Source: Budorcas taxicolor (taxonomy: Eukaryota > Chordata > Mammalia > Artiodactyla > Bovidae). Taken from it: a stretch of 64,000 nucleotides of DNA. The notes beneath the pieces were generated by a model, which was not told where the DNA came from, made no database searches, and worked only from the letters and a program-made list of their open reading frames with translations. Of the stretch, positions 35,316-45,723 are shown in pieces. Every line of letters starts with the position of its first letter. Position 1 is the stretch's first letter. Position numbers and translations under genes: made by a program. The DNA lies in NCBI RefSeq assembly GCF_023091745.1, contig NC_068934.1, positions 20,662,434 to 20,726,433 of the forward strand, given 5' to 3'.

Positions 35316-35534
35316 GTGTTAGAATATATGTTCCACATTCAAATACAAGCGGTACAACTGCATGAAACACAGCACCGCTGTGCCATAGTTCCCACCTCAT
35401 CCCATCAGGCCAGCCCTCACCTTCTGGTTCTCCTCGCCTCCACAAAGGCCACACTGAAGCGTGGGCACCCCATCCATCCTACACATCCAGGGCCGCAAAG
35501 GGGGCAAACTTGCATGCTCAGAACCGAGTTGGTG

Positions 35535-35800
35535 GGTCCTCGCCAAGTTCACCTACAGAAACCACGTTACAGCTTTTACTTCCTCTAGACAGTCCGGTTC
35601 GGCCTTGCCAGTGCTCCGCCAGGGCCTTGGGCCTACCTGGGCGGGGCCGACCGGAGGGCCTCACTAAACCACTGAATGGGGAGTAGCGGTAGGCAGTGTG
35701 CACAAAGGTGAGGCCCACCGCTTCCTTCCTCACGGCTCCACGTGCCTCACTCCCAAAGCTGTGCGCTCCGTGGAAGACGAAGACAGAGGAGGGCCGGTCT
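35535..35800 (-). pseudogene. 18S rRNA 3'-end fragment (antisense pseudogene)
   Basis: On the minus strand, conserved 3' minor-domain lines of 18S rRNA appear in order and at near-normal spacing: 'cctttgtgcacactgcc', 'ggtttagtgaggccctc' (35658-35674), 'ggccctggcggagc', 'ctagaggaagtaaaag' (35573-35588) and 'gtaggtgaac' (35547-35556). The decoding-site line is altered ('ctgtaacgtggtttc'). Upstream of about 35720 the match weakens, so the 5' limit is soft. It is a diverged fragment and not a working rRNA gene. The island around it (35320-35960) is CpG-rich. Confidence 0.82.
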
Positions 35801-36589
35801 TCGGTCAATGGTATATGAATAGCTGTGCTCCCCTGCTAGAACGAACCACCAAGCAAGCTTTAACACTGCCTGCACCCCCTTGCCCACCGCCTTATTCACA
35901 GCCACCAATACATCCTGTTCATGCAAAAGAAAGTAAAACAAAAGACTTTTTTTCCTTTGTCAGATTAAACAAAAAAAAATTACACTAAATTCTTTCTGTT
36001 AATTTTATTTACTATCTTTCATAGCACTAGGGATTTTATGTAGTTTGGAATTTGGTGTGCAGATTCACTTTGTGATGGGGGTCTTATTTATTCATACTTT
36101 AATTTCTTTTATTTCTGCTCATCAGTGCTTGCCTAGTGGTTGTCTGGTTGGGTCTACCTGCTCTTCAGTTTCTTTCATATTTACAGTACTAAAAGAGAGT
36201 AGGCTCTGAACGCATGATCTTGCGGCTTAGATCAAACATGCGAAGGGTGTTCACAGGACAGTTCCAGAGGGACAGTCATGCAAAATCTCCCCTACTTATG
36301 ATTAGCAACAGTACCTAGAGTGCCTGTAAAGGAGCATTCTGCTCTTGGAGGTTGCATCTGTGTTCAGAGCACACTCTGAATGCTGTGGACAAGGAAGTTG
36401 CTCTCATGACGACCCTGAAGGATTTATGGCAAATTTACCTCTCTCCACCTCAAATTTCACTATTAAAGTCAGAACCTCGGTTCTGGTTTGACTCATTTAA
36501 TCATTCATTTATTTCTTCTTTAAATATTGAATAACTGCTCCTCTAACCCATGTATGGTGGGTACAAAGGCATTATTATATGTACCGATG
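35801..36589. other. Rest of the GC-rich island, then unassigned AT-rich sequence
   Basis: 35801-35960 stays GC-rich and may be more diverged rDNA or other captured sequence; I could not align it. An A-run at 35971-35979 ends the island. 35980-36589 is AT-rich with nothing named. Frames on both strands (35518-35808 minus, 35698-35988 plus) are readings of rRNA-like or CpG-rich sequence and are not genes. Confidence 0.4.
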
Positions 36590-37510
36590 TTCTATATCAT
36601 ATGTCATTAGGGAATTTCAAATTAAAACATCAGTGAGATACCACTGACTATTATAATGGCAACAATTCAAAACACTGACAACACCACATGTTGTCAAGAG
36701 TTGTAACAATAGAAACTCTCACTCACTGTTGCTGAGAATATAAAATGACACAATGACTCTGGAAGACAGTTTACAGTTTCTTATAAAACTATATGTATAT
36801 ATTCCCTACATATGACCCCAGCAATTGCATCCCTTGATGTTTATGCAAAGGAGTTAAAACTTAGGTTCACATAAAACCTTCACAAGGATGCTCATGCTTT
36901 ACAATGAGCTTTATTCATCATTTCCAAAACTTGAAAGCCACCAAGATATCTTTCAGTAGGTGAATGAATGAAATGTGGTACATCCAGACAATAAAATATT
37001 ATTCAGCACTGAAAAGAAATGAGCTATCAAACCATGAAAAGCAAACTTAAATGAACATTACTAAATATAAGGAGTCAACCTGAAAAGTACATTCTACAGC
37101 AGTCCAACCATATGACATTATGAAGAGGTAAAATTACGGAGACAGTGAAAGATCACCATTTGCTAAGGGTCTGAGAGAGAGAGGGATGAAGAGGCAGTGA
37201 AATTATTATTATTATGGGAGTGAAATTATTCTGTATGAGACTGTAGGAATGGATTATATAATTACACATTTGTCAAGACTCATAGAATATACAACATCAC
37301 GAGTAAACCCTAACGTAAGCTTTGAACTTTGGGTGACAATGATGTGCCAAAGTGGGTTCACTGATTACAACAAACGAACCACTCTTGTACAGGATGTTAA
37401 TAGTAGAGGAAGTGTCAGGTATATGGAGATATAGGGTGTATATGAGTATCTACTTTTTGCTCAATTCTGTGAAACTGAAACTACTCTAAAATATAAAATT
37501 TATTAAAATA
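36590..37510 (+). mobile_element. L1MB-type ORF2 end and 3' UTR
   Basis: Old L1: 'atgtcattagggaatttcaa', 'atgaccccagcaattgcat', 'ttattcagcactgaaaagaa', 'catttgtcaagactcataga', 'tttgaactttgggtgacaat' and 'ctcaattctgtgaaactgaa'. It is the same 3' UTR type as 20310-20585. 'gtgaaattatt' repeats at about 37197 and 37220 around an ATT run, a small local duplication. Confidence 0.82.
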
Positions 37511-37867
37511 AATCTGTTCAAGTTTATTAAAAACAAAACAATCTGGTTTCATAATCTACAAAGCAATAGGCTGAAATAATCAGTATATTCACCACTTAAA
37601 ACAAAGTATATTGGATCTTCCATATGAAATACATATTCTTTGAGGAGTATAAGCATGATTATTTAAGTAGTTGGATATTACTAAAATTTTATTAAAACTT
37701 TATAAATATTAAGTTTGCTTTATTATAAAGTGGCCTTATACCCCAGACATCTCTTTGAAAGTTCAGGTAGCAGATTAATCAATAAGAACTTAAGATCCAT
37801 GTGTTAAACTATAAATATCCTTTTTGTCACTTATTAAGAATGAATAAGCACATGGAATAATGGGCTC

Positions 37868-38098
37868 GTTCAAAATTGGGAAAGGAGTATCTCAGGTTAT
37901 ATATTGTCACTCTGCTTATTTAACTTATATGCAGAATACATTAGGTGAAATGCGGGGCTAGATGAATCACAAACTGGAATCAAAGATTGCTGAGAGGAAT
38001 ATCGGTAACCTCAGATATGCAGATAACACCACCCTAATGGCAGAAAGCGAAGAGGAACTACAGAGCTTCTTGATGAAGGTGAAAGAGGAGAGTGAAAC
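37868..38098 (+). mobile_element. BovB RT fragment (left copy)
   Basis: BovB from 'caaaattgggaaaggagtat' to 'gtgaaagaggagagtgaaa'. The active-site line reads YADN: the last Asp GAT/GAC is AAC near 38026. A short frame (37962-38159) covers it. It stops abruptly against an antisense Bov-tA, beyond which the same part of BovB starts again. Confidence 0.92.
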
Positions 38099-38099
38099 G

Positions 38100-38300
38100 T
38101 GTGTGTGTGTGCTTAGTCACTCAGTCGTGTCCAACTCTTTGCAACTCCATGGACTATAGCCGATCAGGCTCCTCTGTCCATGGGGATTCTCCAGGCAAGA
38201 ATACTGGAGAGGGTCACCATGCTCTCCTCCAGGGCATGTTCCCAACCCAGGGATCAAAACCAGGTCTCAGGCATTGCAGGTGGATTCTTTATCAGCTGAG
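38100..38300 (-). mobile_element. Bov-tA SINE, antisense, between two BovB pieces
   Basis: Starts with its inverted tail 'gtgtgtgtgtgcttagtcac', then 'ggcaagaatactggagagg' and 'ggattctttatcagctgag'. The last ~12 bases of the inverted head are missing at the joint with the right-hand BovB piece. Confidence 0.92.
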
Positions 38301-38868
38301 CTAACTTATATGCCAAGTACATCATGCGAAATGCTGGGCTCGATGAAGCACAAGCTGGAATCAAGATTGATGGGACAAATATCTATAACCTCAGATATGC
38401 AGATGACACCACCCTTATGGCAGAAAGTGAAGAGGAACTAAAGAGCCTCTTGATGAAGGTGAAAAAGGAGAGTGTAAAAGCTGTCTTAAAACTCAACATC
38501 CAACAACTAAGATCATGCCATCCAGTCCCATCATTTCAAAGCAAATAAATGGGGAAACAATAGAAATGGTGACACTTATTTGCTTGGGCTCCCAAATCAC
38601 TGCAGATGGTGACTGCAGCCGTGAAATTAAAAGACGCTTGCTCCTTGGAAAGAAAGCTATGACAAACCCAGACATGCCCACTGAGTCAATGATGCCATCC
38701 AACCATCTCATCCTCTGTTGCCCCCTGCTCTTTCTGCCCTCAATTTTCCCAACATCAGAATCTTTTCCCTTTGAGCCAACTCCAGGAGATAGTGAAGGGC
38801 AGGGAAACCTGGCATGCTGTAGTCCATGGGTTGCAAAGAGACACAAATGAGTGACTGAACAACAGCCA
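38301..38868 (+). mobile_element. BovB (right copy) with a deletion and an inverted segment
   Basis: Starts at 'taacttatatgcc', a point already present in the left copy, so about 180-200 bases of RT (with YADD near 38396-38407) are represented twice. It runs in order to 'aagctatgacaaacccagac' near 38678, then skips about 350 bases of consensus. At about 38682-38773 the BovB sequence is inverted, and from 'tttgagccaactcc' it returns to plus orientation to the end, 'gagtgactgaacaacagc'. Confidence 0.92.
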
Positions 38869-39675
38869 AGCATACAAAAGAAATAAAAAATAGTTTTTCA
38901 AACTGAGTATTTTTACAGATGTCCAATTTTAAGCAAGCAACATTTTACAATCAATTGTATCTGTCTTGCTGTATCTCACCATTCGTTGAAACCAGGGTAG
39001 GCAAGACGTGAGTAGGGAAGCTGGAAGAACATGTGAGGAGCTATAGTGCTATGGACATTCATTATTAGCATCAGCAAGGCAGACAGACTTTACTCTTTAA
39101 GGGCTGACGCAGCAGCAACAATGACTGTGAAACTCAATGCAACTCGACTTGCCTCACCTACAAGAACTCTTCAGGTGGTGCTTATATAGGACATTGTACA
39201 TGCACGGTTTTACAAACGCTCTCAGCTGTTACACAGCCATGTGTTTACAACCTGTGGGGAGAGAGTCTTTTACCACAGCAATATTGGCTAATTTGCTCTT
39301 TCCCTACAGTATCTATATTCCTTGGTCTTTATACTCATACCAACAACCCCACTTCACTTACACATCCTGCCCACCTTATAGACACAGAGATAGTCAGATC
39401 TAGCTTTATCTCTGTTCCATTGTAGAAACCTCTCTTGCTAAGACATCATTTCACCTCTTTTTTTTTTTTTCACAAGTACTCAGTCATTCCTTTTTACTAT
39501 TGCTAAGTGTTTACCAGGAATAATTTTTATTTCCCTTAAATTAAAATCAAAAAAACCTTCAGCTGAAAGAAATGAATATAATTGAACTTTAAATGTGTTA
39601 ACCCATTTAAGTCTTGATGTATCATAAAGTATGTTATGAATATTCCAAATGATAAAACCCATGTAACAGTGAAGT
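38869..39675. other. Unassigned sequence
   Basis: About 800 bases without a named repeat. 39060-39420 is less AT-rich and contains a TATA-like 'gcttatatagg' near 39180. It might be an old LTR but has no clear ends. A 41-base exon-like interval at 38980-39020 (minus strand) has a good acceptor and donor but no phase test. A poly-T lies at about 39459-39471. Confidence 0.35.
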
Positions 39676-39687
39676 TGAACAGTGAAG

Positions 39688-40069
39688 CTGGGCACTGAAG
39701 AATTGATGCTTTTGAACTGTGGTGTTGGAGAAGACTCTTTGAGAGTCCCTTGGACTGCAAGGAGATCAAGCCAGTCAATCCTTAAGGAAATCAGCCCTGA
39801 ATATTCATTGGAAGGACTGATGCTGAAGCTGAAACTCTAATACTTTGGCCATCTGATGCGAAGAACTGACTCATTGGAAAAGTCCCTGATGCTGGGAAAG
39901 ATTGAAGGCGGGAGAAGAAGGGGACAACAGAGGATGAGACGGTTGGATGGCATCACCAACTCGATGCACACAAGCTTGAACAAGCTCTGGGAGCTGGTGA
40001 TGGACAGGGAAGCCTGTCATGCTGCATTCCATGGGTCACAGAGAGCTGGTCATGACTGAGCGACTGAAC
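39688..40069 (+). mobile_element. BovB 3' end inserted in a MIR, with 12-base TSD
   Basis: Flanked by 'tgaacagtgaag' at 39676-39687 and 40070-40081. The copy runs from 'ctgggcactgaagaattg' to 'gagcgactgaac'. The CGA codon of the consensus is TGA at 39696-39698. The downstream flank (40082-40200) is MIR-like, and the upstream flank is compatible with the same MIR. Confidence 0.93.
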
Positions 40070-40081
40070 TGAACAGTGAAG

Positions 40082-40200
40082 TAAGGACACAGATTAGGTG
40101 ACTCTCTTAACTCACAGGGCAAATAAAAAACAAAGCCAAGATTCAAACCCAGGTTTTGACTTCCATAAGATCTCCTGTCTCCATGGACCAGGCTCATAAA
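40082..40200 (-). mobile_element. MIR fragment, antisense, split by BovB
   Basis: 'ggtgactctcttaactcaca', 'gattcaaacccaggttttga' and 'cttccataagatctcc' follow the antisense MIR order. The part upstream of the BovB (about 39640-39687) is too diverged to call firmly. Confidence 0.6.
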
Positions 40201-40606
40201 AACCTTATCCCTGCCTCCCACCCCCAAATGCAGCTATGTCCATAACAGAGGAGGAATTCTCGCCTGTGAAGCAATTATTGCCATGTTATACAAAGCACTT
40301 TCCACAACACAGACATGTCTGAAAGAATGTATTGCTGTCTGGAGTGTTGCCACAATGAAGGAGAAAAAAGAAGGCAGAAAGGCTTCCTCTTAGAAAAAGA
40401 AACCAAAAAACCCAAGCAGCTAAGAAATGCCCAGCACTAGACAAAGCCTCCGTTACAATAACAAACAAGATGTGGTCTTCGCTATCTAGAATTTTATAAT
40501 CTAACCTCTATGTGGATAGCAAATGAGAGGAACCCTAGGACTTTGAAAGATATCAACACAGAAACAGTTTGCTTACCTACCAAACTTTACTAGAACTTCC
40601 TGTAAG

Positions 40607-41010
40607 CCAGTGGGCCTCAAAATCTGTTTTTTGGACGAGTAGCAACTTCCCAGGTGGCACAGTGGTAAAGAATCTGCCTGCCAATGCAGGATACACAAGA
40701 GACGCGGGTTCAACCCCTGGGTCCGGAAGGTCCCCTGGAGTAGGAAACGGCAACCCACTCCAGTATTCTTGCCTGGAGAATCCCACGGACAGAGGAGCCT
40801 GGTGGGCCACAGTCAGGGGGTCGTAAAGAGTCCGACATGACTGAGCACTGTTGCAATCAATGCAAGCAGCAATAGAATCACCTGATACTTATTGGGCCCC
40901 CGATTTACCCAGAATTAACCAAATGAGAAACTGTGAGAGTGTGGTCTGGCTGTTTTAACAAGCACTTCAGATGATTCTGCTACTCACTCAAGTTTGAAAA
41001 GCACTGCTGA
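40607..41010 (+). mobile_element. MER5A-type hAT MITE, split by a Bov-tA
   Basis: The left scrap 'ccagtgggcctcaaaatctg' (40610-40630) and the right part 'agaatcacctgatacttatt', 'gctgttttaacaagcac', 'cagatgattctgctactcac' and 'aagtttgaaaagcactgctg' are the two sides of one MER5A. The SINE sits between them at about 40647-40852. Confidence 0.75.
40647..40852 (+). mobile_element. Bov-tA SINE, sense
   Basis: Near-consensus: 'cttcccaggtggcacagtgg', B-box line 'ggttcaacccctgggtcc', 'ctccagtattcttgcctgga' and 'aagagtccgacatgactgag'. It inserted into the older MER5A. Frames on both strands (for example 40569-40826 plus) are SINE readings. Confidence 0.95.
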
Positions 41011-41429
41011 AAGCAATGTAGCAACTTGCCCCCAATTTATAGAGAAACAATCTAGTGGGCATTCCATTGTCTGGCTTTGTGCTCACAGCAAAATCTCTCT
41101 AGTTCATATCACGTAATTTAAGTTGACTGCTCCCATTCCTTCACCTTCACCACCCCACCTTGAATGGTTTTAAATAATACATATTATCTAACTAACACAT
41201 GGCTACCTTCAAATGTTCCCCTAGCATCGTTGCTAAGCAGCCCTCTCAAATACGGTAAAAGCACACACATAAATCTTTCTGGCTGTAGTACTGTGACGAG
41301 GTTATTTTTCATGAGGATGGGAATATGATTCAAAAAGCCTTCAACAAAAACCCCGCACTGTACACTCTCCATGAATAGTAAATCAGTCATCCAAATAACC
41401 TTTCTAGAATCCACTTTCACAGACATTAC

Positions 41430-41589
41430 CTTTGTATTTTGTAAGGGCCTTGGAACTCAACATTGCCCCTGCTTGACTTGTGATTATGTTTTCCAGCAAA
41501 TCATCAAGGGTCTGATGCCAAGGGTCTGATACATTTGGGCCAGTGTTTTCTGCTAAAGGCCTTTTGGCCTGGAGATCACTCAAGTTCCA
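41430..41589 (-). CDS. Possible coding exon, ~160 bases, minus strand
   Basis: On the minus strand a moderate acceptor 'ctctaaacttttaag' (AG at 41590-41591) precedes 53 open codons and the donor 'gtaatg' (GT at 41428-41429). The peptide begins WNLSDLQAKRPLAENTG and includes DDLLENIITSQAGAMLSSK. It is complex, non-repetitive and protein-like. The interval leaves in phase 1, so it cannot join directly to the phase-0 exon at 23002. An exon between them, or a separate origin such as a decayed pseudogene, would be needed. A second protein-like frame lies just downstream at 41184-41426 in another frame. Confidence 0.35.
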
Positions 41590-42639
41590 CTTAAAAGTTT
41601 AGAGCTGAAGTCAGTTTTTCTTTATATCTCAGTTATTCTACTAACCTTAGCACAGTATCTTTATCATAGAGTAAATGACTTATAAATAATGGCATAAATT
41701 ACTCAGTAATTAAAATCATTAGAAGGCTGTATTTACAAAGTTGCAGGCATTTCATCATGCAATTTGCATGCATATTTACATCTTGTGGTTCTTCTAATAG
41801 CCTTAGAAGGGAGGTACTAGAGTGCTCATTTTACAAGTGAGATAAGTAAGGCTATTCATTTCACATTATAATATTTCACTGTTCTAATCCTGGGTGCTTA
41901 TTTGATGCATGTATTAGAACAAACTGGGTTTAGTTTTGCATGGTATGGACTCAGAATAGCAGAATCTTACACAAGACACAAGTTTCTTTTCTCTGCCTTT
42001 CTAACACATAAGTCAAAGCCATGTGATTCTATTCCTTGGAGATCTTAACTTCTCTGTTAACTTCTTTGGCTGTGTTAACCAAACAGACTGGACTGTTTGG
42101 TCCATGATGTCTTCACCTCTGTATTTACATTCTACCATCAAGGAAGGGGAAAGAGAAGAGTAAATTCATTTCCTTTATGGCTACAACCTAGAAGCTATCA
42201 ATATCTCTTTTGCTTATAGAACAGTGGCCAGAATGAGGGACTGGTAACATGGCTCAGCCAGTTGCAAAGGATGCTGGGAAATGTTTACTCTGAGCATCAA
42301 TTTGCTCAGATTAAAGTGGAGTATCTTGTTAGAACAGAGAGAACAGCTTTGGGGGAAAAGCCATCAATCTTCGCCACATTTAATCACTCATCTCTCACCT
42401 TAATTCAGAACCTGAATCTTAATTCTTAAAATATGAAGTGTAATGTGGTAAATAACAAATCTTTAGCACTAAAGTTAATTAACAGAACACATGAAAAGCA
42501 CCCTTTTCAGCTGAAAACCCTAGTGCATCTAATGCCTCACACTCTATGAGTCTGGAAAAATCAATTAAGTATGAATTTTTTTCCCAAGCCACTTACTACC
42601 CATCTGGTGAATAAGCATCATAGATAAAGTATTTAGTCA
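41590..42639. other. Unassigned sequence with a weak MIR-like patch
   Basis: 41735-41890 has faint antisense-MIR lines ('agaagggaggtactag', 'gctcattttacaagtgagat'). The rest, to 42639, shows nothing I can name. Confidence 0.35.
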
Positions 42640-42830
42640 ATATTTCTCACACTAGGATCCTCAAGTCACCTTTAGAACCATATCGAGTATTTAATAATAA
42701 ATCAGAATCCTGGTTCCTGGCTAGATTAGGTGAATCAGAATCTCTGGTAATGTGGTCCAGGAACCTACATTTTAGCATTACTCTCAGAAGAGTCTAACAC
42801 ACACTAAACTTTAAAACCACTGCATAGTGA
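42640..42830 (+). mobile_element. MER5-type hAT MITE
   Basis: 'gtgaatcagaatctctggta', 'gtggtccaggaacctacatt' and 'cactaaactttaaaaccactgc' follow the MER5A pattern. It is diverged. Confidence 0.65.
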
Positions 42831-42997
42831 GAGGAAGAAATAGATTCTAATTCTTTCTGGTTCTCTCTTATGACCTCCTATTATGGTCTTTCTGCAGAAT
42901 CTCCAGGTTGGTCTTTCTATGCTTATTGATTCCTGACAGGTGTAAGAGCTCAACTATTATAAAAGGGAATCATATAGAAATCCCTTAAAACAGTCAA

Positions 42998-43141
42998 ACT
43001 TTCACAGTTATTATCTCATACAAGCTTCTTAACAACACTGAGAGGTAGCTAGCAAAATCCAGTATTACTATTCAACAGACAAGTAAATTAAAGTGACATT
43101 CAGAGGGGTCAAGAAATTTGCACAATGCTACACAGAAGTGG
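42998..43141 (-). mobile_element. MIR SINE, antisense, left part (split by BovB)
   Basis: 'ttatctcatacaagcttctt', 'aacaacactgagaggtagct', 'caacagacaagtaaattaaa' and 'caatgctacacagaagtgg' follow antisense MIR. The right part continues at 44036-44095 ('ctttatctgaccacaggtac', 'gctcttctgcccctgc'). Confidence 0.75.
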
Positions 43142-44023
43142 CTGCATATTGTCACCTTGCTTATTTACTTATATGCAGAGTACATCATGTGAAATGCCAG
43201 ACTGGATGAAGCACAGGCTGGAATCAAGATTGCCGGGAGAAATATCAATAACCTCAGGTGTGCAGATGACACCACCCTTATGGCAGAAAGTGAAGAGGAA
43301 CTAAAGAGCCTCTTGATGAAGGTGAAAGAGGAGAGTGAAAAAGCTGGCTTAAAACTCAACAAAAAATGAAGATCATGCCACCCACTATCATCACTTCATG
43401 GCAAATAGATGGGGAAACAGTGGAAACAGTGACAGACTTTATTTTCTTGGGCTCCCAAATCACTGCAGATGGTGACTGCAGCCATGAAATTAAAAGACTC
43501 TTGCTCCTTGGAAGAAAAGCTATGACCAACTTAGACAGCATATTAAAAAACAGAGACATTACTTTGCCAACAAATGTCCGTCTAGTCAAAGCTATGGTTT
43601 TTCCAGTGGTCATGTATGGATGTGAGAGTTGGACTATAAAGCTGAGAGCTGAAGAATTGATGCTTTTGAACCATGGTATTGGAGAAGACTCTTGAGAGTC
43701 CCTTGGACTGCAAGGAGATCCAACCAGTCCATCCTAAGGGAAATCAGTCCTGACTATTCATTGCAAGAACTGATGCTGAAGCTGAAGCCCCAATAATCCA
43801 GCCACTTGATGCAAAGAACTGACGCATTGAAAAAGACCCTGATGCTGAGAAAGATTGAAAGCAGGAGGAGAAGGGGACGATAGAGGAGATATGGTTGGAT
43901 GGCATCACTGACTCGATGGACATGAGTTTGAACAAGCTCTGGGAGTTGATGAAGGACAGGGAAGCCTGGCGTGCTACAGTCCATGGGATCACAGAGTCAG
44001 ACACAACTGAGCGACAGAACTGA
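43142..44023 (+). mobile_element. BovB inserted in a MIR, with 12-base TSD
   Basis: Perfect repeats 'acacagaagtgg' flank it at 43130-43141 and 44024-44035. It holds the RT end and C-terminal region. The active-site line reads C-A-D-D: the Tyr codon is TGT at about 43259-43261. A short deletion precedes 'aaaaaatgaagatcatgcc'. The CGA codon is TGA at 43650-43652. The 3' end is 'gagcgacagaactga'. Confidence 0.96.
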
Positions 44024-44099
44024 ACACAGAAGTGGATGTAAATCTTTATCTGACCACAGGTACTTGCTCTTCTGCCCCTGCGTACAACAGTCTCACAAG

Positions 44100-45411
44100 G
44101 AATAAGGTTGAGGGCATAACCCCAAGCATAATGCCCATTGGGCTTCAACTTTGCCATTTGGACCCATGAGGATGTTCATCTTGATGCCTCTTCCCTCGGT
44201 GCCTGTAATTTATCCTAACCAGAAGGCCTACTTACAGAAATTTTTAATGTTGAAAATAATATCTAAGGTTTAAAGGTTTTCCTGAGGAAAGAAGGAAGGT
44301 TTACTGAAAGCCTGCCCCCAGCACTCATCGAGGCTCTTCACATAATATAGATATAACAGCTCACACTCTGGACACCAAAGCTTTTGTCCCTCTCTCATTC
44401 TGACTTATCTCTCACTGGGCTTATAGTGCATAAATAATCAATGATCCTGCATTGACCTTTATTTTTTCTAATTATAGTCAACAATGTAAAAAATGTTCAT
44501 TACCTAAGGAAATTATGAATAGATGTAGGATTTCAAAATCCCTAAACGCCACTTCGCTTTCAAAGTTTGGAGAGACCTACAGCTTGAACAGATCTCGTGC
44601 CCACGTTTGAGTCTTCTTGTGGTGTGCCTGCTGTGCCCTGTGCTTGTCGACTAGGACTGGGGTTTTAAAGCATTACAGTCTGTGGGTGAGCTGTCATCAC
44701 ATCTGTCTTAATTGCACTTCCATCTGCTCACGTGGTGTGCACCTGTATGGGCTGATTAGAACAAAGGAAAAAGCCTTCTAATATGGCTCTTACAGTCAAA
44801 ACCAAGATTTTCCACTGTTTGAGAGAAAAAAAAAAAAAAAACATGGAATGAAATTCACAAGGCTTATGTTTTAGTCCTGGGTCTCCCTTTTACAAGCTGT
44901 CACCATGGACCTATTTGTACTGTGACATTTCTAAACCTCTGTTTCTCCATCTACAATTATGTCTGCCTTGTTGCTATGTCCTTATGAGAAAAAAAGGAAA
45001 GTACAAGGGTTTAGTAAATATAAAAAATGCCATTTTGCATATGCCATATAGTCATACATCATTGAGACTGAATCAGAAATTAAAACAGAGTGCAAGATTC
45101 TCCTCAAATACAGCTTCTTGGTTAACTGAAAAAATCCATATGTGTTTCTATTGCTTCTGTATCCTGAAATTACTCTCCATTTGGATAAGTATAAAATGGG
45201 GGATCAGAGCAGGGAGAGAGGAGTACTGGAGAATTGATAGGTAATTAACATTTTAAATATGCCTTCTAATCTGCCAAAATGTTTTAATCTCCTTAGTTTA
45301 ATAGATGCACTACTGAGCTGCTGCAGCCAGGGCAGGGAACAAAGTGCTTAGATTAAGGAGTACAGCTGAGACGGAAACAAATAGAGCAAGCAAATACAGT
45401 GTGAAATCATT
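44100..45411. other. Unassigned, possibly partly unique sequence
   Basis: No repeat recognised from 44100 to the Bov-A2 TSD. 44540-44770 and 45240-45411 have a balanced composition and no repeat texture. They could hold conserved non-coding DNA, which cannot be judged without alignment. A poly-A lies at 44826-44841. Confidence 0.35.
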
Positions 45412-45423
45412 CCAGATGGACAT

Positions 45424-45711
45424 GCTGCTGCTGCTGCTGCTGCTGCTGCTAAGTCACTTCAGTCGTGTCCGACTCTGTGTGACCCCATAGACGGTAGCCC
45501 GCCGGGCTCCCCCGTCCCTGGGATTCTCCAGGCAAGAACACTGGAGTGGGTTGCCATTTCCTTCTCCAATGCATGAAAGTGAAAAGTGAAAGGGGAGTCG
45601 CTCAGTCGTGTCTGACTCTTCACGACCCCATGGACTGCAGCCTACCAGGCTATTCCATCCATGGGATTCTCCAGGCAAGAGTACTGGAGTGGGGTGCCAT
45701 CGCATTCTCCA
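45424..45711 (-). mobile_element. Bov-A2 SINE dimer, antisense, with 12-base TSD
   Basis: Perfect TSD 'ccagatggacat' at 45412-45423 and 45712-45723. The inverted (AGC)n tail gives nine GCT units at 45424-45450. Two Bov-A units follow, joined by 'atgcatgaaagtgaaaagtg'. It is very close to the consensus, so young. The triplet tail is likely to vary in length. Confidence 0.97.
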
Positions 45712-45723
45712 CCAGATGGACAT

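Noticed and set aside
35518..35988. Overlapping protein-like frames on both strands of the GC-rich island
   Set aside because: They read 18S rRNA-like or CpG-rich DNA, where stops are rare. No splice or start context.
38980..39020. 41-base exon-like interval, minus strand, acceptor 'tgttcttccag' and donor 'gtgaga'
   Set aside because: All three frames are open, so length and phase give no test. Splice look-alikes of this quality are common by chance.
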